Source of the DNA: Malachius bipustulatus
Lineage: Eukaryota > Arthropoda > Insecta > Coleoptera > Melyridae
Assembly: GCA_910589415.1 (NCBI GenBank)
Contig: OU342637.1
Location: 42,066,162-42,130,161, forward strand
Length of the DNA stretch: 64,000 nt
Direction of reading: 5' to 3'
This document shows, piece by piece, positions 34,558-44,175 of the stretch. The notes beneath the pieces are model-generated. The model had not been told where the DNA came from. It was given only the letters and a program-made list of their open reading frames with translations, and did no database searches. Position 1 is the stretch's first letter. Each line of letters starts with the position of its first letter. The position numbers and the translations under genes were made by a program.

Positions 34558-35919
34558 TGCTATTATTAACTGAACGAATTTCGGTATTTTCTGCTCAGTG
34601 ACGTACTGACGTACGTGGCTGACCGGTACCGTAATTGTTTAAATTTATAGACTGACGCAATTCTATAATAAATACAACAATAATAGCTTTTGCTATATTG
34701 ATTTGATTTTTGTGATTTATACATAATATTTTCAATTTAGATGACGTTAGTAATTTTTTAAGTTGGGTTTACTCTGTTAATGACAATGACAGTTAACTGA
34801 TTACTGTATACTTATAGATAAAAACCTATAATATAAAAAGTTAACTTCTGGAGTGATTTCTAGTAAAAACAACAGTCGAATTACGCAGGGAATGGGTACC
34901 CATTATATATTTCAGATTCCCTAAGAATTGCGACATGGCTATTAACCATTGGACTGCTGCATGTAGCCTAGAAGGTACAATAAACCTTTACTTCATGTGC
35001 CGTTCCTTGCATATAACTTGTTATAAGCGCATTGATGCCTCATGGTCCCAAGGCGATAAAAAAAAACTTTTCATACCGGGTGGTATCAACGTGATGCCTA
35101 ATTTTTTTGGCTCTATATTTATGTAGTAAATCAATTTTCCAAAATAGAATGTTCCATGGATTAAATGAGGTCCTTATAATTCAAAGAAACAAAACTTTCT
35201 TGCGGTCCGGAAAACTCTAAAAAATGTTTGTATTGCGGGGCTAACGTGTTAAATGATAATCTACAAATAAAAAAAAAAATGAATCCGATGGTTAATTTTC
35301 GAGTTACAGAGTTTCCCTCATTCAAGTTTGAAGCTAATTATTTTAATAAACTTGATAAAAATAGGTGAATGATAATTCAGACCACTAAAGTATCTGGAAC
35401 AAATAGTGCATGATTATTCATAAAACCTACAGAAAAATTGAAAATGTTGAAAATTGGCAATACACACCTAAATCTGAAAAAAATTTGAAGTTTGGCGACC
35501 GCTCAAATTTCCTTTGGTTGTCATATCTATAGTATAATAATTACTATGTTCTAGGTGTAGAAGGCGGTCATTTTGTGTTAAGCTCCAATGTTGCCGCTGA
35601 GGCCGTGCATTTGAGCGAAATAGAAAATTATAGTATTCTACACCGAGAACATATAGGATTTTTTCCGCAAGCTTTAATATTAAAAACTAAGCTAGCAAAA
35701 CATATTCAACTACAAAATACTCAAATCCACCCAAATAAGCAGCAACCGTTTTTATGAGATTCCTTACGGGTAAAGAATTAATTTTTTACATGGACCTTTT
35801 TAACGTATATATATTGTAAAGAATGTAAACAATGCAAAGTTTTGACTTCCACCAAGATCTATATCGAGTGGCATTCCAATTTCCATAAACATTAAATAAC
35901 ACTAACAATTATTATTTAA
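34558..35919. other. unassigned interval
   Basis: No gene or element I can name. Open frames at 34935-35126 and 35575-35757 are short and unsupported. The piece before 34935 has a THAP-like look (FQIP...W) but is interrupted by a stop and lacks the zinc ligands. Confidence 0.35.
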
Positions 35920-36412
35920 GTAGTGTAACGGAACGACCCCGGGTCCCTCGGTCTGTCGCGAAAAGCCACTGTGATCGTCTATTTACCTCTGGGTTTCCCC
36001 TAATAGGACCGCTGTGATTTCTTTCGTTGTGTTTTACCGTGGTTACCCCTGCTCGTTGATTGAGGTATGCCAGGATTAGTATGGCCGAAACGGATGCACG
36101 AAGAACCTACTATGACTCATTGTATCTCGGTTGATTTGGATTTCTTTCCGGAAAAGCGGGAAAATTTACTTGAGACTTGTTGTTAACGGCGGACTTCCTG
36201 TCAGATGTCTAAAAGCGAATGATGAGCGAGAGAATTCGTTTGCAAGAGCGTAAAATGGTGAAGGGCGAGAGGGGCTGTGATTTTGCATAGAGAGTACAAA
36301 ACAATGGAAAGCGAATGATGAATCCCTTTCATGCATTTTTCAAACTCCAATCCATTTCGGATTCCACTCTTTTGCACACCTGTGCTTTCTTATTATTTCG
36401 TTTTGTTTTTGT

Positions 36413-36790
36413 TAATTTCTTTGATTTCATTTCAAGCATCAGCTCGAATTAATTAAAGAGTACAACCACTTTGGTTACAGACTATCCGGGATATGGCGGA
36501 AATGTCTGTCTGATTTCCTATGCAACGACTTTCTTTGCCTAATTTCCTTTACCTAATTTCTTTGATTTCATTTCAAGCAACAGCTTGAATTAATTAAAGA
36601 ATACAACCACTTTGGTTACAGACTATCCGGGATATGGCGGAAATGTCTGTCTGATTTCCTATGCAACGACTTTCTTTGCCTAATTTCCTTTACCTAATTT
36701 CTTTGATTTCATTTCAAGCAACAGCTTGAATTAATCAAAGACAACAACCATTTTGATTACAGACTATCCGGGATATGGCGGAAATGTCTG
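36413..36790 (+). repeat. ~120-bp tandem triplication inside LTR copy B
   Basis: Three successive blocks contain TTTCTTTGATTTCATTTCAA, GAATTAAT, ACAACCA.TTTGGTTACAGA, and CCGGGATATGGCGGAAATGT. Copy A has a single such block (about 1785-1885), so the expansion happened in B's lineage. Confidence 0.8.
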
Positions 36791-37065
36791 TCTGTTTGTC
36801 GAGTTGCTAGCTTGGCTTGGATATCGAGAGCAGTTTTGCCGTGTTTGTTTTGATTGCTACCTCCTCTTTGAACGTTATACGAATGTCTTTTCAATTGCTT
36901 TTTCAATTGTGAAAGCTGGGTTTTCCTGAATTGACGTCATACTCATGATAGTTGTTTTAACTCATTTAGTTTATTTGTTGTGTCGTCGTTTTGCCTCACT
37001 GGGCTACCTTTATATGACAAAAGATGAATGACATGTTGTCAGACAACATGCCATCCATTAATGTT

Positions 37066-37152
37066 GTGCTGTGAGCAGAGGCGGAAATTGTAGACACGTG
37101 TTTCGTCCTGTTTGGGACTCTTCAGTACAATGTATCTACCAACACACAGCAC
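37066..37152 (-). ncRNA. hammerhead ribozyme, minus unit 1
   Basis: Core at 37093-37125: CTGAAGA, stem II GTCC/GGAC with loop CAAACA, GAAA, palindromic stem III CACGTG, cleavage after GTC. Stem I has an inner ATTGTA/TACAAT helix and an outer GTGCTGTG/CACAGCAC helix separated by an internal loop, the arrangement used for loop I-loop II tertiary contacts. Confidence 0.85.
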
Positions 37153-37377
37153 AGTTTAGATCACGGATCCCGTGAGCAGAATGCAATGAAATAAAAATAA
37201 AATAAAGGCACGGTGGGTTCGGCTTGCGCCATAGGATACACCCCAGACAGCCATAATGCATGCCAAAAATGAGTGCAGTGCCCCCCGGTGTGCATGAAGT
37301 AGGTAAAGCCCCTACTAGGCGTTGCTAGACAAAAGATGAATGACATGTTGTCAGACAACATGCCATCCATTAATGTT

Positions 37378-37464
37378 GTGCTGTGAGCAGAGGCGGAAAT
37401 TGTAGACACGTGTTTCGTCCTGTTTGGGACTCTTCAGTACAATGTATCTACCAACACACAGCAC
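37378..37464 (-). ncRNA. hammerhead ribozyme, minus unit 2
   Basis: Same core and stem I as unit 1; core at 37405-37437. All conserved core residues are present. Confidence 0.85.
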
Positions 37465-37689
37465 AGTTTAGATCACGGATCCCGTGAGCAGAATGCAATG
37501 AAATAAAAATAAAATAAAGGCACGGTGGGTTCGGCTTGCGCCATAGGATACACCCCAGACAGCCATAATGCATGCCAAAAATGAGTGCAGTGCCCCCCGG
37601 TGTGCATGAAGTAGGTAAAGCCCCTACTAGGCGTTGCTAGACAAAAGATGAATGACATGTTGTCAGACAACATGCCATCCATTAATGTT

Positions 37690-37776
37690 GTGCTGTGAGC
37701 AGAGGCGGAAATTGTAGACACGTGTTTCGTCCTGTTTGGGACTCTACAGTACAATGTATCTACCAACACACAGCAC
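37690..37776 (-). ncRNA. hammerhead ribozyme, minus unit 3, core mutation
   Basis: Core at 37717-37749 reads CTGTAGA in place of CTGAAGA: the invariant A6 is changed to U. Stems are unchanged. This unit is predicted to be cleavage-defective. Confidence 0.8.
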
Positions 37777-38001
37777 AGTTTAGATCACGGATCCCGTGAG
37801 CAGAATGCAATGAAATAAAAATAAAATAAAGGCACGGTGGGTTCGGCTTGCGCCATAGGATACACCCCAGACAGCCATAATGCATGCCAAAAATGAGTGC
37901 AGTGCCCCCCGGTGTGCATGAAGTAGGTAAAGCCCCTACTAGGCGTTGCTAGACAAAAGATGAATGACATGTTGTCAGACAACATGCCATCCATTAATGT
38001 T

Positions 38002-38088
38002 GTGCTGTGAGCAGAGGCGGAAATTGTAGACACGTGTTTCGTCCTGTTTGGGACTCTTCAGTACAATGTATCTACCAACACACAGCAC
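38002..38088 (-). ncRNA. hammerhead ribozyme, minus unit 4
   Basis: Core at 38029-38061, consensus. It is the last minus-strand ribozyme before the inversion. Confidence 0.85.
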
Positions 38089-38307
38089 AGTTTAGATCAC
38101 GGATCCCGTGAGCAGAATGCAATGAAATAAAAATAAAATAAAGGCACGGTGGGATCGGCTTGCGCCATAGGATACACCCCAGACAGCCATAATGCATGCC
38201 AAAAATGAGTGCAGTGCCCCCCGGTGTGCATGAAGTAGGTAAAGCCCCTACTAGGCGTTGCTAGACAAAAGATGAATGACATGTTGTCAGACAACATGCC
38301 ATCCATT

Positions 38308-38394
38308 GTGCTGTGTGTTGGTAGATACATTGTACTGAAGAGTCCCAAACAGGACGAAACACGTGTCTACAATTTCCGCCTCTGCTCACAGCAC
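38308..38394 (+). ncRNA. hammerhead ribozyme, plus unit 1 (at the inversion)
   Basis: Core at 38335-38367, cleavage predicted after 38367. Its outer stem I strand GTGCTGTG (38308-38315) is the first sequence after the strand switch, so the ribozyme is complete even though the unit upstream is truncated. Confidence 0.85.
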
Positions 38395-38619
38395 AACATT
38401 AATGGATGGCATGTTGTCTGACAACATGTCATTCATCTTTTGTCTAGCAACGCCTAGTAGGGGCTTTACCTACTTCATGCACACCGGGGGGCACTGCACT
38501 CATTTTTGGCATGCATTATGGCTGTCTGGGGTGTATCCTATGGCGCAAGCCGAACCCACCGTGCCTTTATTTTATTTTTATTTCATTGCATTCTGCTCAC
38601 GGGATCCGTGATCTAAACT

Positions 38620-38706
38620 GTGCTGTGTGTTGGTAGATACATTGTACTGAAGAGTCCCAAACAGGACGAAACACGTGTCCACAATTTCCGCCTCTGCTCA
38701 CAGCAC
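38620..38706 (+). ncRNA. hammerhead ribozyme, plus unit 2
   Basis: Core at 38647-38679. The base after the cleavage site is C instead of T (GTC then CACAAT), which breaks the first pair of inner stem I. The core is otherwise consensus. Confidence 0.82.
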
Positions 38707-38931
38707 AACATTAATGGATGGCATGTTGTCTGACAACATGTCATTCATCTTTTGTCTAGCAACGCCTAGTAGGGGCTTTACCTACTTCATGCACACCGGG
38801 GGGCACTGCACTCATTTTTGGCATGCATTATGGCTGTCTGGGGTGTATCCTATGGCGCAAGCCGAACCCACCGTGCCTTTATTTTATTTTTATTTCATTG
38901 CATTCTGCTCACGGGATCCGTGATCTAAACT

Positions 38932-39018
38932 GTGCTGTGTGTTGGTAGATACATTGTACTGAAGAGTCCCAAACAGGACGAAACACGTGTCTACAATTTC
39001 CGCCTCTGCTCACAGCAC
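38932..39018 (+). ncRNA. hammerhead ribozyme, plus unit 3
   Basis: Core at 38959-38991, consensus in all core residues and stems. Confidence 0.85.
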
Positions 39019-39243
39019 AACATTAATGGATGGCATGTTGTCTGACAACATGTCATTCATCTTTTGTCTAGCAACGCCTAGTAGGGGCTTTACCTACTTC
39101 ATGCACACCGGGGGGCACTGCACTCATTTTTGGCATGCATTATGGCTGTCTGGGGTGTATCCTATGGCGCAAGCCGAACCCACCGTGCCTTTATTTTATT
39201 TTTATTTCATTGCATTCTGCTCACGGGATCCGTGATCTAAACT

Positions 39244-39330
39244 GTGCTGTGTGTTGGTAGATACATTGTACTGAAGAGTCCCAAACAGGACGAAACACGT
39301 GTCTACAATTTCCGCCTCTGCTCACAGCAC
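39244..39330 (+). ncRNA. hammerhead ribozyme, plus unit 4
   Basis: Core at 39271-39303, consensus in all core residues and stems. Confidence 0.85.
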
Positions 39331-39555
39331 AACATTAATGGATGGCATGTTGTCTGACAACATGTCATTCATCTTTTGTCTAGCAACGCCTAGTAGGGGC
39401 TTTACCTACTTCATGCACACCGGGGGGCACTGCACTCATTTTTGGCATGCATTATGGCTGTCTGGGGTGTATCCTATGGCGCAAGCCGAACCCACCGTGC
39501 CTTTATTTTATTTTTATTTCATTGCATTCTGCTCACGGGATCCGTGATCTAAACT

Positions 39556-39642
39556 GTGCTGTGTGTTGGTAGATACATTGTACTGAAGAGTCCCAAACAG
39601 GACGAAACACGTGTCTACAATTTCCGCCTCTGCTCACAGCAC
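39556..39642 (+). ncRNA. hammerhead ribozyme, plus unit 5
   Basis: Core at 39583-39615, consensus in all core residues and stems. Confidence 0.85.
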
Positions 39643-39867
39643 AACATTAATGGATGGCATGTTGTCTGACAACATGTCATTCATCTTTTGTCTAGCAACG
39701 CCTAGTAGGGGCTTTACCTACTTCATGCACACCGGGGGGCACTGCACTCATTTTTGGCATGCATTATGGCTGTCTGGGGTGTATCCTATGGCGCAAGCCG
39801 AACCCACCGTGCCTTTATTTTATTTTTATTTCATTGCATTCTGCTCACGGGATCCGTGATCTAAACT

Positions 39868-39954
39868 GTGCTGTGTGTTGGTAGATACATTGTACTGAAG
39901 AGTCCCAAACAGGACGAAACACGTGTCTACAATTTCCGCCTCTGCTCACAGCAC
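39868..39954 (+). ncRNA. hammerhead ribozyme, plus unit 6
   Basis: Core at 39895-39927, consensus. The unit is cut short about 195 bp downstream by the right edge of the insertion. Confidence 0.85.
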
Positions 39955-41380
39955 AACATTAATGGATGGCATGTTGTCTGACAACATGTCATTCATCTTT
40001 TGTCTAGCAACGCCTAGTAGGGGCTTTACCTACTTCATGCACACCGGGGGGCACTGCACTCATTTTTGGCATGCATTATGGCTGTCTGGGGTGTATCCTA
40101 TGGCGCAAGCCGAACCCACCGTGCCTTTATTTTATTTTTATTTCATTACCTTTATATGGCCTCTTTTGGACCGTCAATACCTATTTGCCCTGCGGCTACC
40201 TTTTTGTTCTACCTGGCCTCGTAAGGCGATGAGTCAATATACCTTATCATTTCGAATATGACGTTCTCTGCAATTCGCAGTTTCTTGTGCTATTTTAAAT
40301 GTGATGACCAACTGACCAAACTAGGCCGCTATTCTATAATTATTCCTCAGAGTTCCCGTGGGCTTGCCTGGGTAATAATTGAATGCTGGAATTTTTATGA
40401 ATACCTATATTGGAGCCGGTGGGTTTTATAATCGAGACCAACCATCGATTTCACCGTGGTCCAAGGTTTTTATCCCTAACACCTGTTTAAAAAGCAGATA
40501 ACTCAACCGCTTATTGCCATCTCTAGGGTTTACCGTCCAAAGGGTTAGGAAGTAAGATTTGACCTGCTCGAAAGCTGATCTCAATCTGCCTGTACCTGCT
40601 GTAAGACGTCTGCTTTTATAGAAGCAGTGGCCCGCTTTCTAAACACGACAAGCAACAATGCCCCTTATTGGCACCCTGATTTCTTGTGTTGGTTTCTTAT
40701 CAAATCTCCCTTATCTCGAGATTTAGCAAGTTGACCTCGCGGCTACCTTACTAAGTTGTCCAAACTTCAACTACCTAAATTTTCCTTAAAATCGGCCGAC
40801 GCGTTCTGTACCTTTCCATTGTGCCTAGCTATTATAATCACACCGGCGTAACTTTCATTTCGTGTTTTCACCTGTTTGCTGCTCCAGGATTATGATGAAC
40901 TTTCGGCTGTTGTCATCCATTAATTCGCTCTATTGATTGGTGAAATTTTCATTATCGTGGGTGGAATACCTAGCGACTTACTATTGTCTTTGCATGGGGT
41001 TATTGTTTAATTTACAAATCTTTCCACCCGGTCTGTATCTAGGTCGTTTATTATTTCACTCGATCCGAGGGTGTCTCATAATACATCCACCAACATCTGG
41101 TCCGCTTCTCTCATCGCTTTGCGACTCCTTTCGATGTTTAAAAGTGCTGGAATGTTACTAGGGCGAGAGCGATTTCTCTTTTATGAATATCTATCTAATG
41201 AGCTGACGTCGTTTCTTTGCCGCGCTGGCGGGTGGAAGTGTTTTGATTTCCTAACAATTTTATCTTTAGGTAATTACGTACCTGTTCTTGCACTATTTGC
41301 TTTCTCGGTTTGGGTTGAATTAACGAGGGGGATGGAAATAATTTCCTTATCATCCTACCTAGGGCGATCCATTTCAGTAG

Positions 41381-42431
41381 TAACAAAACAGTAAACAGAG
41401 CCAAAACAACATTATAACATAATCATTGATTATGAATAAAACACTAATGTTTTACAAAATTCTACTGTATAATTTTAACAGTAGAATTTTATAAAACATT
41501 AGTGTTTTATTCATAATCAATAAGTATGCAGAGATTCTACGAAGTAAGGGTTGAAAACATAAATTTTATAACGTAATCCTATTTTTCTATTATTTACATT
41601 CTTTACGTCTTCTTAACATTCCTTACAATCATTACGTGTTCTCTACATTTTTACGTATTATTTAAGTCAAAATTTGGGAATGAATTTTCTACACGTAAAG
41701 GCACATCACTGATTATCATACACACATCATTTAAATCTGAATTAATAGTATATTATTATACCGTGTGACAAGTTTCAAAGCAGAACATAGGCGAATAGCA
41801 TGGGAAATCACATATTTGCAGTTTATTTCTCCCACTTTTATCTACAAGAATGGTAATGGTGTCTATCGAAAGAGAATTATTTTCTGAACATGTTGATATC
41901 AGATACTTAATAATTAACAGTTTCTTTATGATACCAGATTAACTTAAACTTTTCAAAATTAATAGTGTGAGCGGCCATGACATGCCTAATTCGAATAATT
42001 TTGTTACTGTCAAAAGAAACATTTTTAATCCACGTTTCCCTCAAAAGATTATCAATGAGTAATAATAATGGCTATTCTAATGCGGGACGCGTGTTTATCG
42101 CCGTGCTACTATTAACTGGCCAGTCAGATCTACCGATTTAACACCTTTCCTTGCTGTGATTTTTTTTGGGATCTTGGGGTTACCCTAAAAACAAAATTTA
42201 CAGAGCTAGACATTGCCGAATTTGCACTCGTTAATAATGGTATAAGCCATTATGAAGTAATTATTCACGAGATGATGATAATTAGCGAGTGGCATTGATG
42301 ACAGGTGGCGATCTGGTAACGGGATAAGATTTACGTTATCGGATACTGATTGATTAATAGAACTTCTAACGGTACCTGTGCCACCTCTTACCCTGAACGA
42401 AGTCCTCGGCACAACGCCATTTATACACAAT
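41381..42431. other. non-coding interval
   Basis: A+T-rich; holds the long hairpin listed next. The minus-strand open frame at 42206-42457 runs into the MITE and has no recognisable domain. Confidence 0.4.
41425..41521. repeat. ~43-bp-arm hairpin
   Basis: ATTGATTATGAATAAAACAC... pairs with its complement around a short loop (ATAATTTTAAC); the arms are virtually perfect. No flanking coding sequence. Confidence 0.85.
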
Positions 42432-42434
42432 TTA

Positions 42435-42657
42435 CAGCCAATATTAAAAAGGCTCATTAGGCTAACGGGGAGATTTCTGTGCTCGTTTTTGAAGCTAATA
42501 TTGACGTCAAACTACTTTTATTAACATTTCTTTTAATTACTTTCATGTCAAGAATAGATAAATTTGAAAAATTCCACTTAGACTCGATACTTTCTTCAGA
42601 AATGCATGACCACAGAAATCTGCCCGTTAACTTTATGAGCGTTGATAATACCCGCTG
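42435..42657. mobile_element. PIF/Harbinger-like MITE, copy 3
   Basis: Same family as 7514-7733, with TTA on both sides (42432-42434 and 42658-42660). It has a small internal insertion (GCATGACC region) relative to copy 1. Confidence 0.75.
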
Positions 42658-42664
42658 TTAGAGT

Positions 42665-43035
42665 TTCAAGTAAGCTTTTTATCCATGATTACTCCTAGGT
42701 ACTTGGCTTCCTCTGCAAATGGAATGGTTTCTCCCAGAAGAGTTAGGGGCGTTAAACCGCCCAACCTTCTCTTTCTGGAAAATTGTACTATGAAGTTTTG
42801 CGATGGCTGACCGACATGTGTGTTCCCTCTCATACCACTGATAATTTATCTTGAGTACTTTCTGAAGGATGCTAGAAATAGTCGCTACAGATCTTCCTTT
42901 GATCAGAATGACAAAGTAATCAGCACATTCATGCCTGAACGTCGACACTCCATAGTGAGAGAACAGCTAGGAGATCAACGACGAGAAGGGACCAGAGCAA
43001 AGGGGAGAGGACTCCTCTCGCTGAGTCGATAAAAA
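42665..43035 (-). pseudogene. LINE RT palm fragment (R1/Jockey-like)
   Basis: The minus strand reads RGVLSPLLWSLVVDLL, the QGGVLSPLLW block of RT, then CADYFVILIKGRS, a degraded YADDFxIxxxG catalytic box (the second catalytic Asp is Tyr). After a frameshift it gives LLGETIPFAEEAKYLGVIMD. The order matches R1/Jockey-type LINEs. The catalytic change and frameshifts mean it is dead. It is a different family from LINE A. Confidence 0.72.
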
Positions 43036-43621
43036 AGTCGACATTTTTCCTTCACATTAAGGTCGTTATAGGTACTGTGATGGTATTCCGTTGACCCCTC
43101 TTATCTCAATTTATTATTATTACTTTTATTAAAAAATTTTATACCATAAACAAATTTTGTTGAATTAATTTATGAGGACACTCTCTTCCCAGGTGGGTTC
43201 AGATAGAAAAATCTTACTTTTTTTAAACCTGAATTCAAATTTTAAATATTTTAGAACAAATCGTCTAATTTATGACTTGACAAATTTTTATTTTCACAAA
43301 ATTACAACAAAACCTACCTCCGAGCTCTCTGATCCCCAAATATTAAAACTATGCTATTATATTAAATAAAACTAATAAAACATAATAAACTAAACTCTCA
43401 CAGTATCAATTTTCTTTCTTTGGTCCTCTGACTTTCCTTTTTTCAACGTTTACTGCTTCTGCTGTCTCAAAGTTCTTTTGCTGTCTCAAAGTTCTTTTGC
43501 CTCTTCTTCTGATTCTCTCTCTCTTCGTCTTTAGCTGCTTCTCTTCACTCTCTCAAACAACAATCCCGGTCTTCTTCTTATTCTCTATCTCTCTCTATCT
43601 TTTCGTTTCTCCTTACTTCTC
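43036..43621. other. non-coding, pyrimidine-rich interval left of the Gypsy element
   Basis: CT-rich, with a direct repeat TGCTGTCTCAAAGTTCTTT around 43458-43497 and TCTC microsatellite. It continues on the other side of the Gypsy element at 58734-59000, so it is one host segment split by that insertion. Confidence 0.5.
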
Positions 43622-44175
43622 TTCTTGTAACCCTTCCTTCGCTCGATCACAAAAAAAAAAATTTTAATTAATCAGGCCAAAAAGAAAACTAAAAAAAAAT
43701 AAGCGAAAGGAAGGTGTCTCTCCCTCTGATCCCATCCAGGTACCTTCAAATTTGTTTGTACACAAAACAGGACAGAGGGGTAAAATATTTAAAAAAAAAA
43801 AATGATGATGATGAAACTACAAATTTGTCGACATGATCGTCTAACTATAAAAAAAAATTATAAGATTCAAAATTTACATAACTGACCTGCCCTACGTTGT
43901 GTCTATTTATTTTTCAGGCCATACAGATACTTAAAATAAAACTCACATAAAAAATTTAACAATTTATTGGACTTCTCCAATTAACAACATAAAACTTCCC
44001 AGCTAACGGTATATTGTATTGTGAGACAAAAGAAAATTTATCTTGGATTTCTCCCTTATCATCTACATACTAGCAACATTTCTTAAAAATAGAACAATAG
44101 TAAACTAAAAAAATGTTGATCTCGTTGATCAACAAATTACCTTCATTAGGTACTTGACAAAAAAAATTCACATTC

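Larger units (their letters stand above)
37006..40158. mobile_element. hammerhead-ribozyme retrozyme array (10 x 312 bp, inverted)
   Basis: The insert 37017-40147 lies between 11-bp direct repeats ACCTTTATATG (37006-37016 and 40148-40158). It consists of a left arm of about 4.1 units on the minus strand and a right arm of about 5.9 units on the plus strand, with an exact 312-bp period and almost no divergence. Each unit has one type I hammerhead (listed separately) plus strong internal hairpins such as ATGTTGTC/GACAACAT. The array starts and ends at different phases of the unit, as expected for copying a circular RNA, and not at the cleavage site. Families known to look like this are metazoan retrozymes, newt satellite 2, schistosome SM-alpha and cave-cricket pDo500 repeats. 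The unit has no protein-coding potential with an ATG; the recurring 82-codon frame begins at GTG. Confidence 0.9.
35920..41380 (+). mobile_element. long solo-LTR-like element, copy B, with GTAG TSD
   Basis: The element (35924-41376) starts TGTAACGGAACGACCCC and ends GCGATCCATTTCA. It is flanked by the 4-bp direct repeat GTAG (35920-35923 and 41377-41380). Without the 3.1-kb ribozyme array it is about 2.3 kb. TG...CA ends and a 4-bp TSD identify a solo LTR of a Gypsy-type element. It differs from copy A by a ~1.15-kb deletion around 40500, by an internal ~120-bp triplication (36420-36790), and by a mutated TATA box. Confidence 0.78.

Noticed and set aside
34860..35126. A THAP-domain exon
   Set aside because: A stop separates the FQIP-like and W-containing pieces, and the C2CH ligands are not found.
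37017..40147. Reading the inverted array as a Foldback/Galileo-type transposon with satellite TIRs
   Set aside because: The outer ends are in different phases of the unit and are not inverted copies of each other, and the TSD is 11 bp rather than 7-9 bp.
37017..40147. A CRISPR array because of regular direct repeats
   Set aside because: The period is 312 bp with no short repeat/variable spacer structure, in a eukaryotic sequence.
37161..40261. Ten nearly identical 82-codon open frames that could suggest a repeated gene family
   Set aside because: Each starts at GTG, not ATG, inside the hammerhead stem III, and exists only because the 312-bp unit is repeated with little change. There is no domain, signal or codon bias; the sequence is better explained as a structured ribozyme RNA.
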